Shown piece after piece: positions 9,670 to 21,515 of a DNA stretch of 64,000 nucleotides; within the stretch, counting starts at the first letter, position 1, and each line of letters starts with the position of its first letter. The notes beneath the pieces were generated by a model. That model was given only the letters and a program-made list of their open reading frames with translations, had not been told where the DNA came from and did not search any database. Source of the DNA: Phoronis australis (taxonomy: Eukaryota > Phoronida > Phoronidae); the NCBI GenBank assembly GCA_002633005.1, contig NMRA01000714.1:56708-120707 (forward strand), in the 5' to 3' direction. Both the position numbers and the translations under genes were made by a program.

Positions 9670-12392
9670 AAACAAAACCGCGCAGTCAGCCTGCTGGCAT
9701 TTTAAACGTGTCGGCTGAACTCCAACAACAAGATCTTGCTCCAGCAGTAACACATTCCGCGCTTAATACCGTTTACTCGAGGCCTACAGTGCACACAAGG
9801 CCTACAAATTTGAAATCAAAGTCGGCGACTCTCCAGTTCCGCTTCAAAACTGCACATCAACACTGCTATGGAGAACCCGGATTTAGGGTTAGTAGCGTAC
9901 AACATGGCCGTGTTCAAAGGTGGCACAATTGTCCACAAGTAGTCGCACCTGTGCCCGGAGTGTTTCAAAAGTACGAGGACACCAAGAAAGAGATTCCCAT
10001 CCGGATGCAAAATGACCCACCTATTGTTAGACTCATGTCGTTGAATGAAATGACAAAGATACATGGTGGTTTCCCAAGTGCTAATATACATTACCTGCCT
10101 CAAGAAATGGATCGCGGACATGAAGAGCCGTTAAATTTGAAGAAAGAAGTGCCTTTAGACTTATCTCTAAAGAAAAAAGACGATAACGTTGTAGTAATGG
10201 AAGACGGTGTTCTTGATTTGTCAAAGAAGTCGCCAAAACTTAACCCACACGAAGGACACAATCGTCTTAGCAAAGCCATTCCTCAACCTGATGCCAGGTC
10301 GTACAGATTGCCTGCATGCTCACCTATTAATAGGTTTGTCTCGACAATCACTTACAACGCTAGACCATATTGTACGAATACAGCGCAACAGAATATGCTT
10401 AATCCTTTACTTACCAACGCTGTTGTTCGACCGGTCGCCCACCAGCAAGCGCCACCACCGCAACCCTACCACATAGTAAGGGACAGACAATCGACTACGA
10501 GCTTGATTGGACACTTGAATCCATCAGACATCTTGTACTTACATTGCAACCATTGTCAGTCCTTCTATGGAAGCGTCTACTCGTTCAAGAAACACTTCTG
10601 GAATATTCATGGCTCGCGACCTACTCCTGCGGATGTCCGCATACAGACAATAGCTGAAACAAAGAATCACTTTGGAATTAATGACAATGAAGATGGCACG
10701 GGTAACTTGAGACCTCTTTCCGCCCGTTGCGTAGCTAGGACAACACCACCATATGCACTGGATAACAGTCGAAGTAACAACCGAGATGAGCCTGGTCAAG
10801 TAGACATGTCTCCTGCAGTCGTGTACCAGTGCCGCTACTGCGGGAAGCAATTTCCCCTTAGTGAACAGGTGGAATTTACTGATCACGTGGCAGGTCACGA
10901 AAGTAAGCGAACTAAAGAATGGGTCTGCTTTTCGTGCAAAACGAGCTGTAAGACACAGATGTTGCTGGCCGATCATATGCTGGAGCATCAAGACCTTCTT
11001 CAACATTATTGCGTTCGCTGCTGCCTAGCTTTCCGCGCAAATAGTGTGCTCAAAACTCACCAGTGTCTCTGCAAAAACGGTGGAGCCAACAAAACACCTA
11101 TTGTTAGCAATGTTCTGGACGAGAACAAAGAGTATAACACCAGTAACAGAAGTGAAAACAAATCTCCGGGTACTCAATATGGAGACCATGTGACAGACCA
11201 ATGCTCGAACGACAAGGGGATTCACCCTGCGCAGAATAGCAGTCGAATCGAGCTCGCTACAAGTTTCCATGCAAAACTGTGTGCTTCCATTGAATTTGAA
11301 TTTCATAATGAAGTTTCAAAAGTTGCAAAGGACGGCAAAATAGAATATTCAAAAACAAAGGAAAACGAAGTGACGAGCAAAACTGATTCGGCTACCGTAG
11401 GCTCTGTTACTGAAGCTGAGAGTAAACAATTGTCAAGCAAATCTTTGGCGACAGACAGAAACCGAGCTAACATAAGTCCAGAACAAGTGGTGCCACTTAG
11501 TGTGCCATCTGAAACTGTTCTTGGTGATGCATACGACGAGAGCCCGAAACCGGGTGTAGCTAACAGCGATCCAGGTTATAGTCTCTGCCGTCTTCCGAGG
11601 GAAACTGAAGGCATTTTAGCTAATCAGATTTCCAAATCAAAAATAGAGGACAAACCTAAAGAAATCATCTCAACGCGAAGCTCGAGCACTTATGACACCT
11701 CAATGGATATTCATATTGACTGTGAGACTACTTCCCTTTTGGAAAATCGTGATGCAGGTAACTTGAAGGAAAGCACCAATGCTTTACCAGCATACATACA
11801 TAGAATTGGAGCGTGTCCACCGACAACCGATAATGAAAAGCTTGAAAGTAAACCATGTTTTCTGGAAAAATGGCGCCTATCAGAAACGCATAATAACAGC
11901 GACCAGGATATAGACAATTACATGGAACGAGATCAAAATGATAGAGTAAGACAATCTCGTAGTAACGATGAAGATTATGACATTAGTCAGGAGGAAAGAG
12001 GCAATCGGGATTACGGCGAGTTTAAGAGCTGTATCCAATCCAACCAAAGTGAAACAGAAATTGTTAAACCAAATGCCGAATTGCAAGACAGTGCGTGTGA
12101 ATCTTATTCTAGAAGTGACCAGGAACATATTCTTTCTGGTTTAACAACGTCTGCCCTTGCGAGTTGGGACGATAATCAGTCGGTGACTTCGATTTCCGGT
12201 GGAAGGGTCGAAGATGAGCTTGGCGCGTCAACACAACAGACTACTTCCCCTAAAAACGAAAAAGAACGGTGCACCAAAGAAAAACTAAACTCTAAACTTC
12301 TGAAAAGAAACAAAAGTGAAGATAACTCGTCGCTACCAGAGAAGAAGATGAGGCCTTGTAGAGTCGAGCTGGAAAAATTGACTGATTATTAA
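9670..12392 (+). CDS. CtBP-motif C2H2 zinc-finger protein, terminal exon
   Basis: The longest coding segment in the window: about 907 residues from the acceptor (cgttccag|AA) to TAA at 12390. The open frame extends upstream to 9522, but that part is best read as intron. Near the N-terminus are PLNLK, PLDLS (10152) and, after an acidic spacer, VLDLSKKSP (10209). PxDLS-type motifs recruit the CtBP co-repressor; the tandem layout resembles LCOR, and the second motif also resembles HIC1. Zinc fingers follow: C-x2-C-x12-H-x4-H at 10545, C-x2-C-x14-H-x3-H at 10830, C-x2-C-x12-H-x3-H at 10926 and C-x2-C-x12-H-x3-C near 11010. The last 430 residues are acidic, Ser/Asn-rich and probably disordered, ending with basic clusters that could be nuclear localisation signals. 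A nuclear transcriptional repressor is inferred. The orthologue is not certain, so no symbol is given. Confidence 0.88.
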
Positions 12393-12437
12393 TCAGGTTC
12401 TGATGAGTCAATATTTTGCTCAAGGCTATATTGTTTT

Positions 12438-13832
12438 CAGGGCCCGGTCTCCAATCTCCGTACTCAGACTCGAATCATGCTCAAACTCACACTTCATACT
12501 CAACTCGAGTACAGACTCAGCTTTGGTGTATTCAATGTCATACTTGAAAAATCTGTACTCGAAATTTCGAGCACGTACTCAGTTTTCGAGTGTACTCGAA
12601 CTGAAGTGTATCTCATCTATATTTCGAGTACGATTTTGAGTAAAAATTTGGAGTCTATGCTCAAATTTCAAGTTTGGTATGGCAGTGTGCTTGAAATCGT
12701 ACTCGAAAATAAGTACGAGCCAGAGAACAAAATATCGAAAGGGAACCAAGAAACACCGCAAATCTAAAAAAATAAATCCTTTTACCGTATCTCGGCACTT
12801 CAATTTCAGTTCAGAGACGAAAGTTTTCATCTTAAATGTTCTTATTCTTCACCTTATTAACCCGCCGTATCACTGTATGTTATGGCCGCCATTCTACCTC
12901 TACAATTCCTGGCAACAGGCGCATTGTAATCCCTTGTCGGCGAGTCATAACAAGCGTCGAAAGCAGTTGTGGGAAAAGTCGTGTGAGAAGTTTGTGCTGC
13001 CCTTATTTCGGTATGTGTGCCTACGTTTTGTAGGGTTTCCAAAAGACGAGGAGGGGAGGGAAGTTAAAAAAAGTTCGCTTCCCTGTCAGGTACATTTCTC
13101 ATCATAACTTAGTCATCTATAATTCCTCAATCCCCAAATGGAATTCCAGATTTTGTTTGCCGATTTCTAAGTAGACGTCTCGTCCCGTTCACTGCCACTG
13201 GTGAACTCTGAATGCCTGCACAAGTATTGTTTTTTAACTCACGTGCCAAATGTCAACTCACTTGATACATCCCGGTAAAATACAAAGATACAGTATCAAA
13301 GTTTGACATCAGCGTAGGCCTACACAGCAATGGGTTTTATGTCAAGACTAAATTAGCAACAGAGATGTGATGTGATAAGCTGTTTCAAATTTCTTTTAAA
13401 AGACGTTTTCGGGACTGGGTGAGGAACTCAAGAAGTGAAGCTTAATAATTGCCAAATGTATCAAAGAAATGGCATAAGAATATTTATTGAAACTAAAAAA
13501 TGAATAACAGTTACAGAACACTCAGAATTCCACGTTATAGACATACTGTTGTAGTTGTAGCGACAGCAGACGATAATGTAGGCCTAGTTCTTGGGGTGGT
13601 CTATTCCAATAGGGAGCGATGAATCAGCGCGGCTTTGCGTGATTTTGCATTTCACATCATAAAGAGTTCCATAGCAACTCGAGTATGAGTGTCAGATTTG
13701 AGTACGTTTGGAGTCTACTTGAAATACGACATTAGATACGCTTTTTTGAGTACGACTCCAGTGAGCACGATTTTGAGTATGAAATCTCGAGTATGAGTAT
13801 GAGTCTGAGTACGGAGATTGGAGACCGGGCCC
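12438..13832. mobile_element. GGGCCCGG-ended inverted-repeat element
   Basis: The ends GGGCCCGGTCTCCAATCTCC (12440) and its complement (ending 13832) match for about 32 bp, through GTACTCAGACTC. The arms then continue as irregular tandem runs of ACTCGA/TACTCR words. The interior is mostly unrecognised. A stretch at 12960-13075 includes FPKDEEGRE, a phrase typical of THAP domains, but no complete domain is present. It starts 46 bp after the stop codon of the zinc-finger gene, so that gene's 3' end is probably inside it; an AATAAA is at 12771. A related fragment is at 16056-16310. Confidence 0.75.
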
Positions 13833-15098
13833 AGGGCTTGGAACTTTCCTATTTGAAGAGGATTTGCTCTTTTTGGTTTCTATTTCCTCTTATTTGATTT
13901 CCAGCTTCCTAATTTTGTCTCGTTTTTTCATTATTTAGACTTCATTCATGCATAAACGTTTATTTCAGTTAAATTTTACAACACAAAAATCTTGCTATTA
14001 CACAAGCCTATTTGTTTGTGGAACGATACATCACATTGAAAATGTTGCTCTTTTTTGTCATTGGTCAATCCAAGCCCTGTGTTTTGGCGGGTATATATAA
14101 TGATCAACTTCAAAGTAATCAAAAGAATAAGAAGGACGTTTTTTTAAGCCAAGGATAAACGAACACTTAAAAATTCCAGTCCAACTACGGTATACATGTA
14201 GCTAGAGAAAACAGACTCTTGCATCATTTCAAGACTCGATTTTGTGAGGCGTCGCAAAATTAAATAAAAATAATTGCCTATCGCTATCGTGTGAAACGAA
14301 ATATCTAAAAGCAAGTCATATTTGCTAAGCAGCGCTCAGTATAATTTTAATCAACATCATTATGTTCCGCAGATATCTGTTAGTGGCTGGTACATGTAAC
14401 TATTCGCAATACCTCAGTGGCGCCAACTTGTTTTGTGTTAACTGAGGAGCTTAGTGTTGCAGTAAATGTTAAGGTTTTCACAGCGTTTTATATACGTAGG
14501 CGGTAGGGTAATTTCTATGGTTAATCTAACACCGACTAAGTTAACAATATTGTGTAATATACTTTTTATATTGTTTAATATTGTTTCTGGGGTACTGTAT
14601 TGTCACAAATGGTACATTTTATTATTGAATAAGATTAGATTCCCGGTTGGGGTTTCTGGTTTTCCTGTGTTTATTTTGATCGCTATCGACCAACATCAGC
14701 CTATATTTATTGCTGTGAAAAAGACGAAATGCCACTCATGGGATGGACGACAGAACAGTTGACCGCAAGCACCATAGATCTCGGGTCCTGACTAGCGGGA
14801 ATATAGAGACCTGTGATTCGATACCCCGTTGGAGTTCCTGATATTTCTGTGTTTATTCGACTTACTATACGTCAGCTTTGAATAATATGTACATGTTGGC
14901 CGATCGGTAAGTATGTTTTGTTGAAATATAAGCTAACTAACGGATAGTCTTGATCTTTTGTTGAAAGAAACTACGCATTTTCAGCTCATTGGTGTTGTGG
15001 TGCATGTAGAACTTGTCATATTTGGACTTCGAGTAATTCATCAAGGTATTCATTTGTCCTAAACGTCACTATTTTGAAAAACAACCAATCACACATCC
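13833..15098. other. No gene recognised
   Basis: AT-rich sequence with no supported gene. A weak direct repeat is visible: 14640-14700 and 14822-14876 share a 'gttgg.gttyctg.twtt.ctgtgtttatt' pattern. Short frames here lack any domain. Confidence 0.5.
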
Positions 15099-15580
15099 AT
15101 GAACATCCCAGGGTAACATCTCCAAGTTTCGGTACAATTCGGACAGCCGAACATCCCAGGGTAACGTCTCCAAGTTTCGCTACAATTCTGACAGACGAAC
15201 ATCCCAGGGTAACGTCTCCAAGTTTCGGTACAATCCTGACAGACGAGCATCCCAGGGTAACATCTCCATGGTTTCGGTACAATATAGACAGACGAACATC
15301 CCAGGGTAACATCTCCATGGTTTCGGTACAATATAGACAGACGAACATCCCAGGGTAACATCTCCAAGCTTTGGTACAATCCAGGCAGACGAACATCCCA
15401 GGGTAACATCTCCAAGCTTTGGTACAATCCAGGCAGACGAACATCCCAGGGTAACATCTCCAATTTCGCTACAATGCTGACAGATGAACACCTCAGTGTG
15501 ACATCAAGTTTTGTTACTATCCTGACAGACGAACATCCCAGGATAACATCTCCAAGTTTCGATACAATCCTGACAGACGG
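15099..15580. repeat. 48-bp minisatellite, about 10 copies
   Basis: The unit starts GAACATCCCAGGGTAAC and ends TGACAGAC or close variants. Ten units in register cover this stretch; the last two are more diverged. Because 48 is a multiple of 3, several frames on both strands stay open and produce repetitive fake proteins. These should not be taken as genes. Confidence 0.93.
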
Positions 15581-16055
15581 TATCAAGGCTGTTGTTTCAA
15601 GCGAGACCGGGCCGAGATCGCTGCCACTTTATGCTAACACATACACATTTGTGGGCATATGTTGTCGTCATGTCTGCCCGGGCGTCAGTACATCTTCTAA
15701 GCGTGAAAAAAACGCTCCCCAATTACAGTCTTGACAGAGCAGCTTATACGGGAAACGTATGCGAGATACGTCATTTTTCCACAAATTAAAAATCTTGAAC
15801 AAATAAACTTAAGTTTCCGTCTTACCCAAGTCAATTATGTAAAGCCACTTCATAGAAGTGAGGAAATGTTCTGTTTGGGAGGTGCAAAAACAATTACATT
15901 GAATCTTGCCCTGTTCCGATCGAGTCGGGAACAATGTTTGACCGACTATCATTAGTTACTCCATGACCTGATTCATTGCTCTGTACTAGAGGATCTCTAG
16001 CTTTGAAAATCTAGCGATTTCTTACATATTTTGGCAGACGTAGACAAATGTTTGC
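15581..16055. other. No gene recognised
   Basis: Unique-looking sequence after the minisatellite. No domain, splice pair or repeat is seen. Confidence 0.5.
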
Positions 16056-16310
16056 AGGGCCTGGGTACGGGGTCCAATCTTTTACTCGAAATTACTTTTA
16101 GTATTTCTGATTTACTTTTGTGTGAACTCCAGATGAGTGTCTATTCTTCTAAGTTCGAGTACTTAATGGCTTTAGGTGATTAACTGTGTAATCCTAATTT
16201 GCGCTTGATGACCCCAACAAAAATACTAAAATTTTGATTCTGAACTCAAAATTCGAGTTTTTACTCGAAAATGGGATTTCCTTGCGCTTGTACATGTAGC
16301 TTGAGCATAC
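16056..16310. repeat. Diverged relative of the GGGCCCGG element end
   Basis: It begins gggcctgggtacggggtcc, followed by ttttactcgaaattac and many ACTCGA/TTCGAGT words, like the arm of 12438-13832. The other end is not clear. It is taken as an old, short copy. Confidence 0.45.
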
Positions 16311-16633
16311 GGGTCACTAAGACAGGGAACTCCTAATGCAAAAAACATAGTGCACTCGAGTTGAACATTTATTAAAAAGATTAAGATCTCGGGCTAAGGT
16401 CTTTCCATCATCAGAGCTGGGAAATTCAAATCCTTTCAAAACTAAGCGGCTAATAAAATTTCTTAATTTGTTGATGTTTAATTTTCTCTTTTTCTTTTTT
16501 ATTTTCTGCACCAGGCGGAAAGGTTACATGTCAGTAACCAGAAGTTGTACATTTCCGAAGGTGCTCCCTCCATGTAACAGATTCATGGGAAGCGTAAAGG
16601 CTCCGAAGGCAGGTAGTAAATAAAAGACAATTG

Positions 16634-16858
16634 CAGGCGATCCGATACACGTTGTAGCAGACGTGCGCTGAGCGCTCATGTGGACCCATTGCACCGATCA
16701 CCTGCCACCATTTTTATGTTTTATTAATAAATAGTTAAAACCGAGCTGAGGAGATAGAAACCTGACTGAGGGTTTTGCAGTGTGACCGAGTAGAACTCGA
16801 ACCCGCGACCTCGAGTAAAGAAAGCGGGCACCTATCATATTAGGCCACACTGCCTCCT
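16634..16858 (-). repeat. tRNA-derived SINE, copy 1
   Basis: On the minus strand the head reads ggaggcagtgtggcct (A-box region) and then gcgggttcgagttc (B box), as in a tRNA gene promoter. A non-tRNA body of about 140 bp follows. It matches 36817-37023 (plus strand) over its length. A-box plus B-box with a shared body identifies a Pol III SINE, not a functional tRNA. Confidence 0.8.
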
Positions 16859-17395
16859 TCAGGTAGCAAATAGTTTTACATTTTAATCCCTCTATCCGCT
16901 CCTACAAATTACACGATGTGACCTGAATTGTTTGTGGATTTTTCGCCATGTTAATTACTGGCCCGTTTTCTTGCTTCACGCTCTTGGTGGCTTCAGGGAG
17001 TGCAAAGATAAGGGTTGTAATTTACTGAACTAAACAGTTTTACAAAAAATTTAAAATGTTGTTCATACAACCAGTGTTTGTAGTAATGTTTATCTGACAA
17101 CGCATGGTGCTAATTTTTAATGCGCTTATAGATTAAAAAACATATTAATAATTCGTCTGTTGCGTTAATATTGCGGCATATCAATTTTTACGAGAAAATG
17201 CAGCCAAAAGTAATATTTAAGCCCAACATGAGAGACAACCTGCTGACTCATTGTTTTTCATCCACTTGACAATTTTAATTCAACAATAATAAATTTGTCA
17301 ACATCCATCACCTTCATTTTCCCGCGACTAGCTCCAGTTCTCCTTTGGAAAACACCAACTAAAGTTTACCAAAATTGCATATTTACCCATTGAGG
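16859..17395. other. No gene recognised
   Basis: AT-rich spacer between the SINE and a TTAA-flanked transposon. Nothing else is seen. Confidence 0.5.
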
Positions 17396-17399
17396 TTAA

Positions 17400-19305
17400 A
17401 GGAGAATGCCACCCAAAAAACAACCTAATTTGTATCAATTTAGATCGAGTAGTTCTACTCCATAACGACACGTACGATTGCGTTACTTGACCCCTGACGG
17501 CAGACGGAGGTGTTGAAATCGTCCAATTACGTCATCGGTTTCATACGCGGTCTGTTCAGCAGTTCACAACAAGGGTTACTGGTGTCAGCTTATTGCTTGA
17601 AGACATCGTTTAACACCAATAAATCATCAAACTTCGATGTAAAACCCTTAAAAGTACACCGAGTTCTTATAAAAACGTGTTTTCGTTCTTACGGATTTAT
17701 TGGTATTTGGACACACCGTAGCCTACAAAGTTCGGTAGGCCAATAAGGTCCGTAGCAGGAGTTTGGGGTGTGTTCGGAGATAATTTCGAAGTATTTTCCG
17801 TGAGATACGGACAGGAAAACCTAGATCTGTGTTGTTTAGACTTGTGATTTTTTGAGTTCTAAACACAAAACGCTTGTTATCCTGGCCAGTGGCTCGAAGT
17901 CCGATCAGGCGCGTCGCGGCCGGCCGAATTGACTCCGGCGTTATCCAGGCCAGTGACTCTGAAACTGATCAGACATCGCGAACATAATCCAGCCAAAGTT
18001 CAGTGGAAACTAAACTTCCAGTCAAGAAAATACTATACTAGTGAGCCAAAGTAATGTGCACGTGATTATGTTGGTGAATTAGCCACGAAAATGCAAATCT
18101 ACTTACTCGTCTGTGGCCGCGAATTCAGGTTCCGCTTTGGCCACAGCACCGTCAGGGCAGAAGTTGTACATTTACAATCATTATTTGAGTAATGGTAAAT
18201 GTAAATAAAGATTCCCCTAACACCTGGCCGTGGGATTGACATCTAGTTGTTTCACAACAGTTTCTGCCAGCAAACACTAAATTAGCTTGAGCTCACATTG
18301 CCTCGGTGTCCCGTCAATTAGTTTTATAGCACCTAAAGCCGGTAACGCAGTGATTTATTCATTGCTGGCTTCTCAAACCATTTGCACTCACGAACATTCT
18401 AAAGGCATTAAAAATTGCATCTAATGAGACAGACTTTTTTCAGTTTTATATAGGTATTGGTTAGGGTGAGAATAATTCGTTTTGAAACAGAACGCTCAGT
18501 AATAAACGCCAACATGGCAACTCGCAGTCCCGACTTAGGACGAGCTAGAGCTCATCAGTCCCGATTTCGCAGGTGGATCGTTAAGTTTTACAGGCTATCA
18601 ATTCGAACAGGAATACGGTGATGAAGAAATACTAGAGAGGCGCCGTGAACAAGCTTAGACAACGGAACGTATGGAGTTATTTGGTAAGCCGGCATTCGTC
18701 AGACACTGTCGACGTCTGCAGGCTACAGACACGGAGATGTTTCACGGCCTCATACTTGCTATTTACAGCGTACATTTCATTATTGACTACCAGGAGACAC
18801 TTCCTAAGTGTAACGTCGTCGGTATACGACGTATAAAAACCAATTGAATGATATAAGAGTTATATTATCAAAGTATTCAGCATTAAAGCAAACGACATCC
18901 AAGTGACTAAAACACATGCAAGAAAACTATTTATACACGCTAAGAATATACGTCATAGTGACACGTGATTAACAGTCATACATTTAAGTGCTACCGGAAC
19001 TATAAACATCTGGTAGAAATTCAATACATGACACTTAAGAATTTCGGACTCTCGAGAAAGTAAAAAACACGATATACCCGCTTTCCTCGCAGGTGCTTAG
19101 TTCGGACAAGCGGGAACGATGAACCGCAACATAGCGGCATTCACTCTGCATATGAACCCTGACGTCGCTAGCGTCGTTTGTCATCTTCCTCACAGGTTAA
19201 CGCGACACCTCTTGGCAAGGTAAGGTCGACCGTATGAGAGGCGATGTGGATATAGACCGATTAAGACGGCAAAAAAAAACTAATTAAATCGGGTGGCATT
19301 CTCCT
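17400..19305 (-). mobile_element. THAP/TTAA transposon family 2, copy A (full length)
   Basis: TTAA lies at 17396-17399 and 19306-19309. The ends are perfect inverted repeats, AGGAGAATGCCACCC and its complement, and the element is 1906 bp. On the minus strand its right part encodes a decayed THAP domain (first half near 19170-19080, second half near 18800-18650). The two halves are separated by a roughly 230-bp insertion at 18808-19040 that is absent from copy C. The left two thirds has no recognised coding. TTAA plus THAP fits Kolobok; the size suggests a non-autonomous derivative. Confidence 0.85.
18808..19040. repeat. Small insertion splitting the THAP segment of copy A
   Basis: Compared with copy C (near 48492), about 230 extra bases lie between the two THAP halves. 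The insertion begins aagtgtaacg and ends catgacactt, a short inverted pair, with ttaag-like bases at both junctions. It is probably a miniature transposon; an intron lost from copy C is the alternative. Confidence 0.5.
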
Positions 19306-19441
19306 TTAACGCCATCAGCTCCACTGTGCGACCTGCAATGCGCATTATAGGCTAAGTCAGTCTGTCGCAAGCCGCCAGCCAATCCATAACCTACATGTAC
19401 GTACACTACGACTAAGCTGATAATGCGAACTGGTTCATGAA

Positions 19442-21511
19442 AGAAGAATGCCGCCGAATAAACAATAAGCTCAATTTAGATCGAGTAACTCCACTCGATA
19501 CCCGCAAGGTCATTTCTTTTACCAGAAGGCAGACGGAGATACTTGTACGTCACAGGTTCTAACACAGTCTGCTGTGCAGTCTATAAGATGGTTAGTGGTC
19601 AGTGGCGGATCTAGGATATCACAAGGGGGGGCAACATTTTGTCCGGCTGTAAGCATTTGCGCAAACCACGAATGTAGATACGCATAGCACCGAATGGTGG
19701 GAGGTCGGGAGGGGGGCAAGCCCAGGATTTTTTTCTGTTTTTTTCCGCTAAAAATAAAGCATTTTTCTTGATTCCTAAAGTATTATTCAAGAAAAAAAGG
19801 CAAAACAAACACGGAGAACGTGTCAATCAGGAAAACGTGCAAGTACCACAGACTCAAACTCATGACTTGGCGGAGAGAGCGCGCGTGTCTTACCACTACA
19901 CCACCACGATTTAACTACTAATCTTATATCATGAGACTTACTTATTTATGGTCCACAGCGTTTGCACACGAAACCTACTTCTTTTTGTAATGTTTACTGC
20001 ACGTTTTATATTTTGTGCAATCAGTTCTGAACAAATTTGTTGTATATAAAATAGTCTTCAAATGCCCAAAAGACCAAATCCGTTTTTCGTGTTGGCAATA
20101 ATGACGGGATTGCTTTGGAAATCGTCTTAAGTTAAGGTTTGACAAAGAGAGAATTATGAGTTTCCTCCGCAAACACTAAACTGCACACGTTTAAATCTTG
20201 ATTCATCCGCATGATTTTAATTACCGGGGTTAATTAATAAACTCAACATTTCCCTACGCTCTTGGTGTTTTATTTTTTTGCAGCAGCCAAGGGAGGGATC
20301 CCTGCCCCCCNCCCCCCCCCTAAATCCGCCTATGCTGGTGTAATCATCAAAAGTCGATTTAAAACCCTTACAAATACATTGAGTTTTTAAACAAATGAGT
20401 TGTTTTATGTCGCTGATACGGATTTATAGAAATTTTGAAATCACCATAGCCTACAAAGTTCGGTAGGCCAACTTACCAAGATCGGTCGCGGGAAGTTTGG
20501 AGTCTGTTCGGTGATAAATTGTAATTATGCTTCCGTGAAATACAGTGTGTTATAATTTTAGACTTGCGATTTTTTTCAGGTCTAAACACAAAACGGCCGT
20601 TATAAACTAGTGGCTCGGAACACGAACAGGCCTGTCGCGGCCGGACAGGAGACATTACGAACATATACCAGCCGAGTTAGTCGAATGCAGTGGCTGAAAC
20701 CTAAACTTTCAATCACGAAAAGACTAGACTAGGGAACCAAAAGAAATAATGTGGACGTGAATATTTTAGAAAATTCGCCGCGAAATTGCAAATCTGCTTG
20801 CTCGTCGGGGGCCGCGAAACTAGGTTCCCTTCCACAGAACCGAACAGGGAAAAGATGAATAATGTACGGTACCTAAATAAAGATTCCCCCTAACACCTGA
20901 CCATAGCATGTAAAATCGAGTTATAATTCATTTATGTCATCAAACACTGAATTAGCATGAGCTGACACGGGTAGCCGCCCGGGCAATCAATTTTATTGCA
21001 CTTGAAGCCGTTAACGTAGTACATATATGATTTATTCATTGTTGATTTCGCAAAACATTTGCACTCAAGAACACTCCTAAGGCATTACAACTTGTATCTA
21101 CTGAGACAGACTTTGACACTTTCAGGCTTTGTATGAGCTTTATATAAACATTGGTTAGGGTGAGAATAATTCGTATTGAAACGGAACAATGTCGGATACA
21201 AGCACGGAGACTCGTTCTTTACTGCCGGGGACCACTTAGTACGAAGCTTTCAGGTTTTCGAGGAAATCGAAAAAACGATATACCCGCTTTCCTCGCAGCT
21301 TCGTGGTTCGCACAAGCTGGAACGATACGAAACGCCATAGCGACAAGCACTAAGCTTAAGAACCTCTGACGTCGATACGTCGTGTACTCCCCTAACTCAC
21401 AGGTTAACGTGACATCTTTCGGCGAGGTGAGTTCGATTGTATACGAGGTGATGTGGATATAGACTGGTGAAGACGGTAACAAAAACTAAATAAATCGGGC
21501 GGCATTCTCAT
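19442..21511 (-). mobile_element. THAP/TTAA transposon family 2, copy B, with nested insert
   Basis: The left end is degraded (TGAA then AGAAGAATGCCGCC in place of TTAA and AGGAGAATGCCACC). The right end, GGGCGGCATTCTCAT followed by TTAA (21512-21515), is good. A different transposon is inserted at 19600-20337. On the minus strand, 21360-21220 reads IVPACANHEAARKAGISFFRF, the first THAP half; the first zinc-binding Cys is replaced by Arg. It is older than the insertion it carries. Confidence 0.8.
19600..20337. mobile_element. CAGTGGCGGATCTAGG element nested in copy B
   Basis: The left end is CAGTGGCGGATCTAGG; the complement of the right end reads CAGCATAGGCGGATTTAGG. The host transposon is interrupted between its 'ggttactggtgtcag' and 'atcatcaaa' segments, confirming insertion. 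Sequence shared with 61717-62295 runs from the left end to gaattatgagtttc. Inside, near 19843-19910 on the minus strand, is a tRNA-like segment with a gtgtagtggtaa A box. A single N interrupts the C-rich right end (20311). Confidence 0.8.
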
Positions 21512-21515
21512 TTAA

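Noticed and set aside
10539-11306. Minus-strand frames of 155 and 93 residues
   Set aside because: They are antisense shadows of the zinc-finger exon.
15099-15580. Possible CRISPR-like array (regular 48-bp repeats)
   Set aside because: Units are continuous tandem copies with no unique spacers, in a eukaryotic context.
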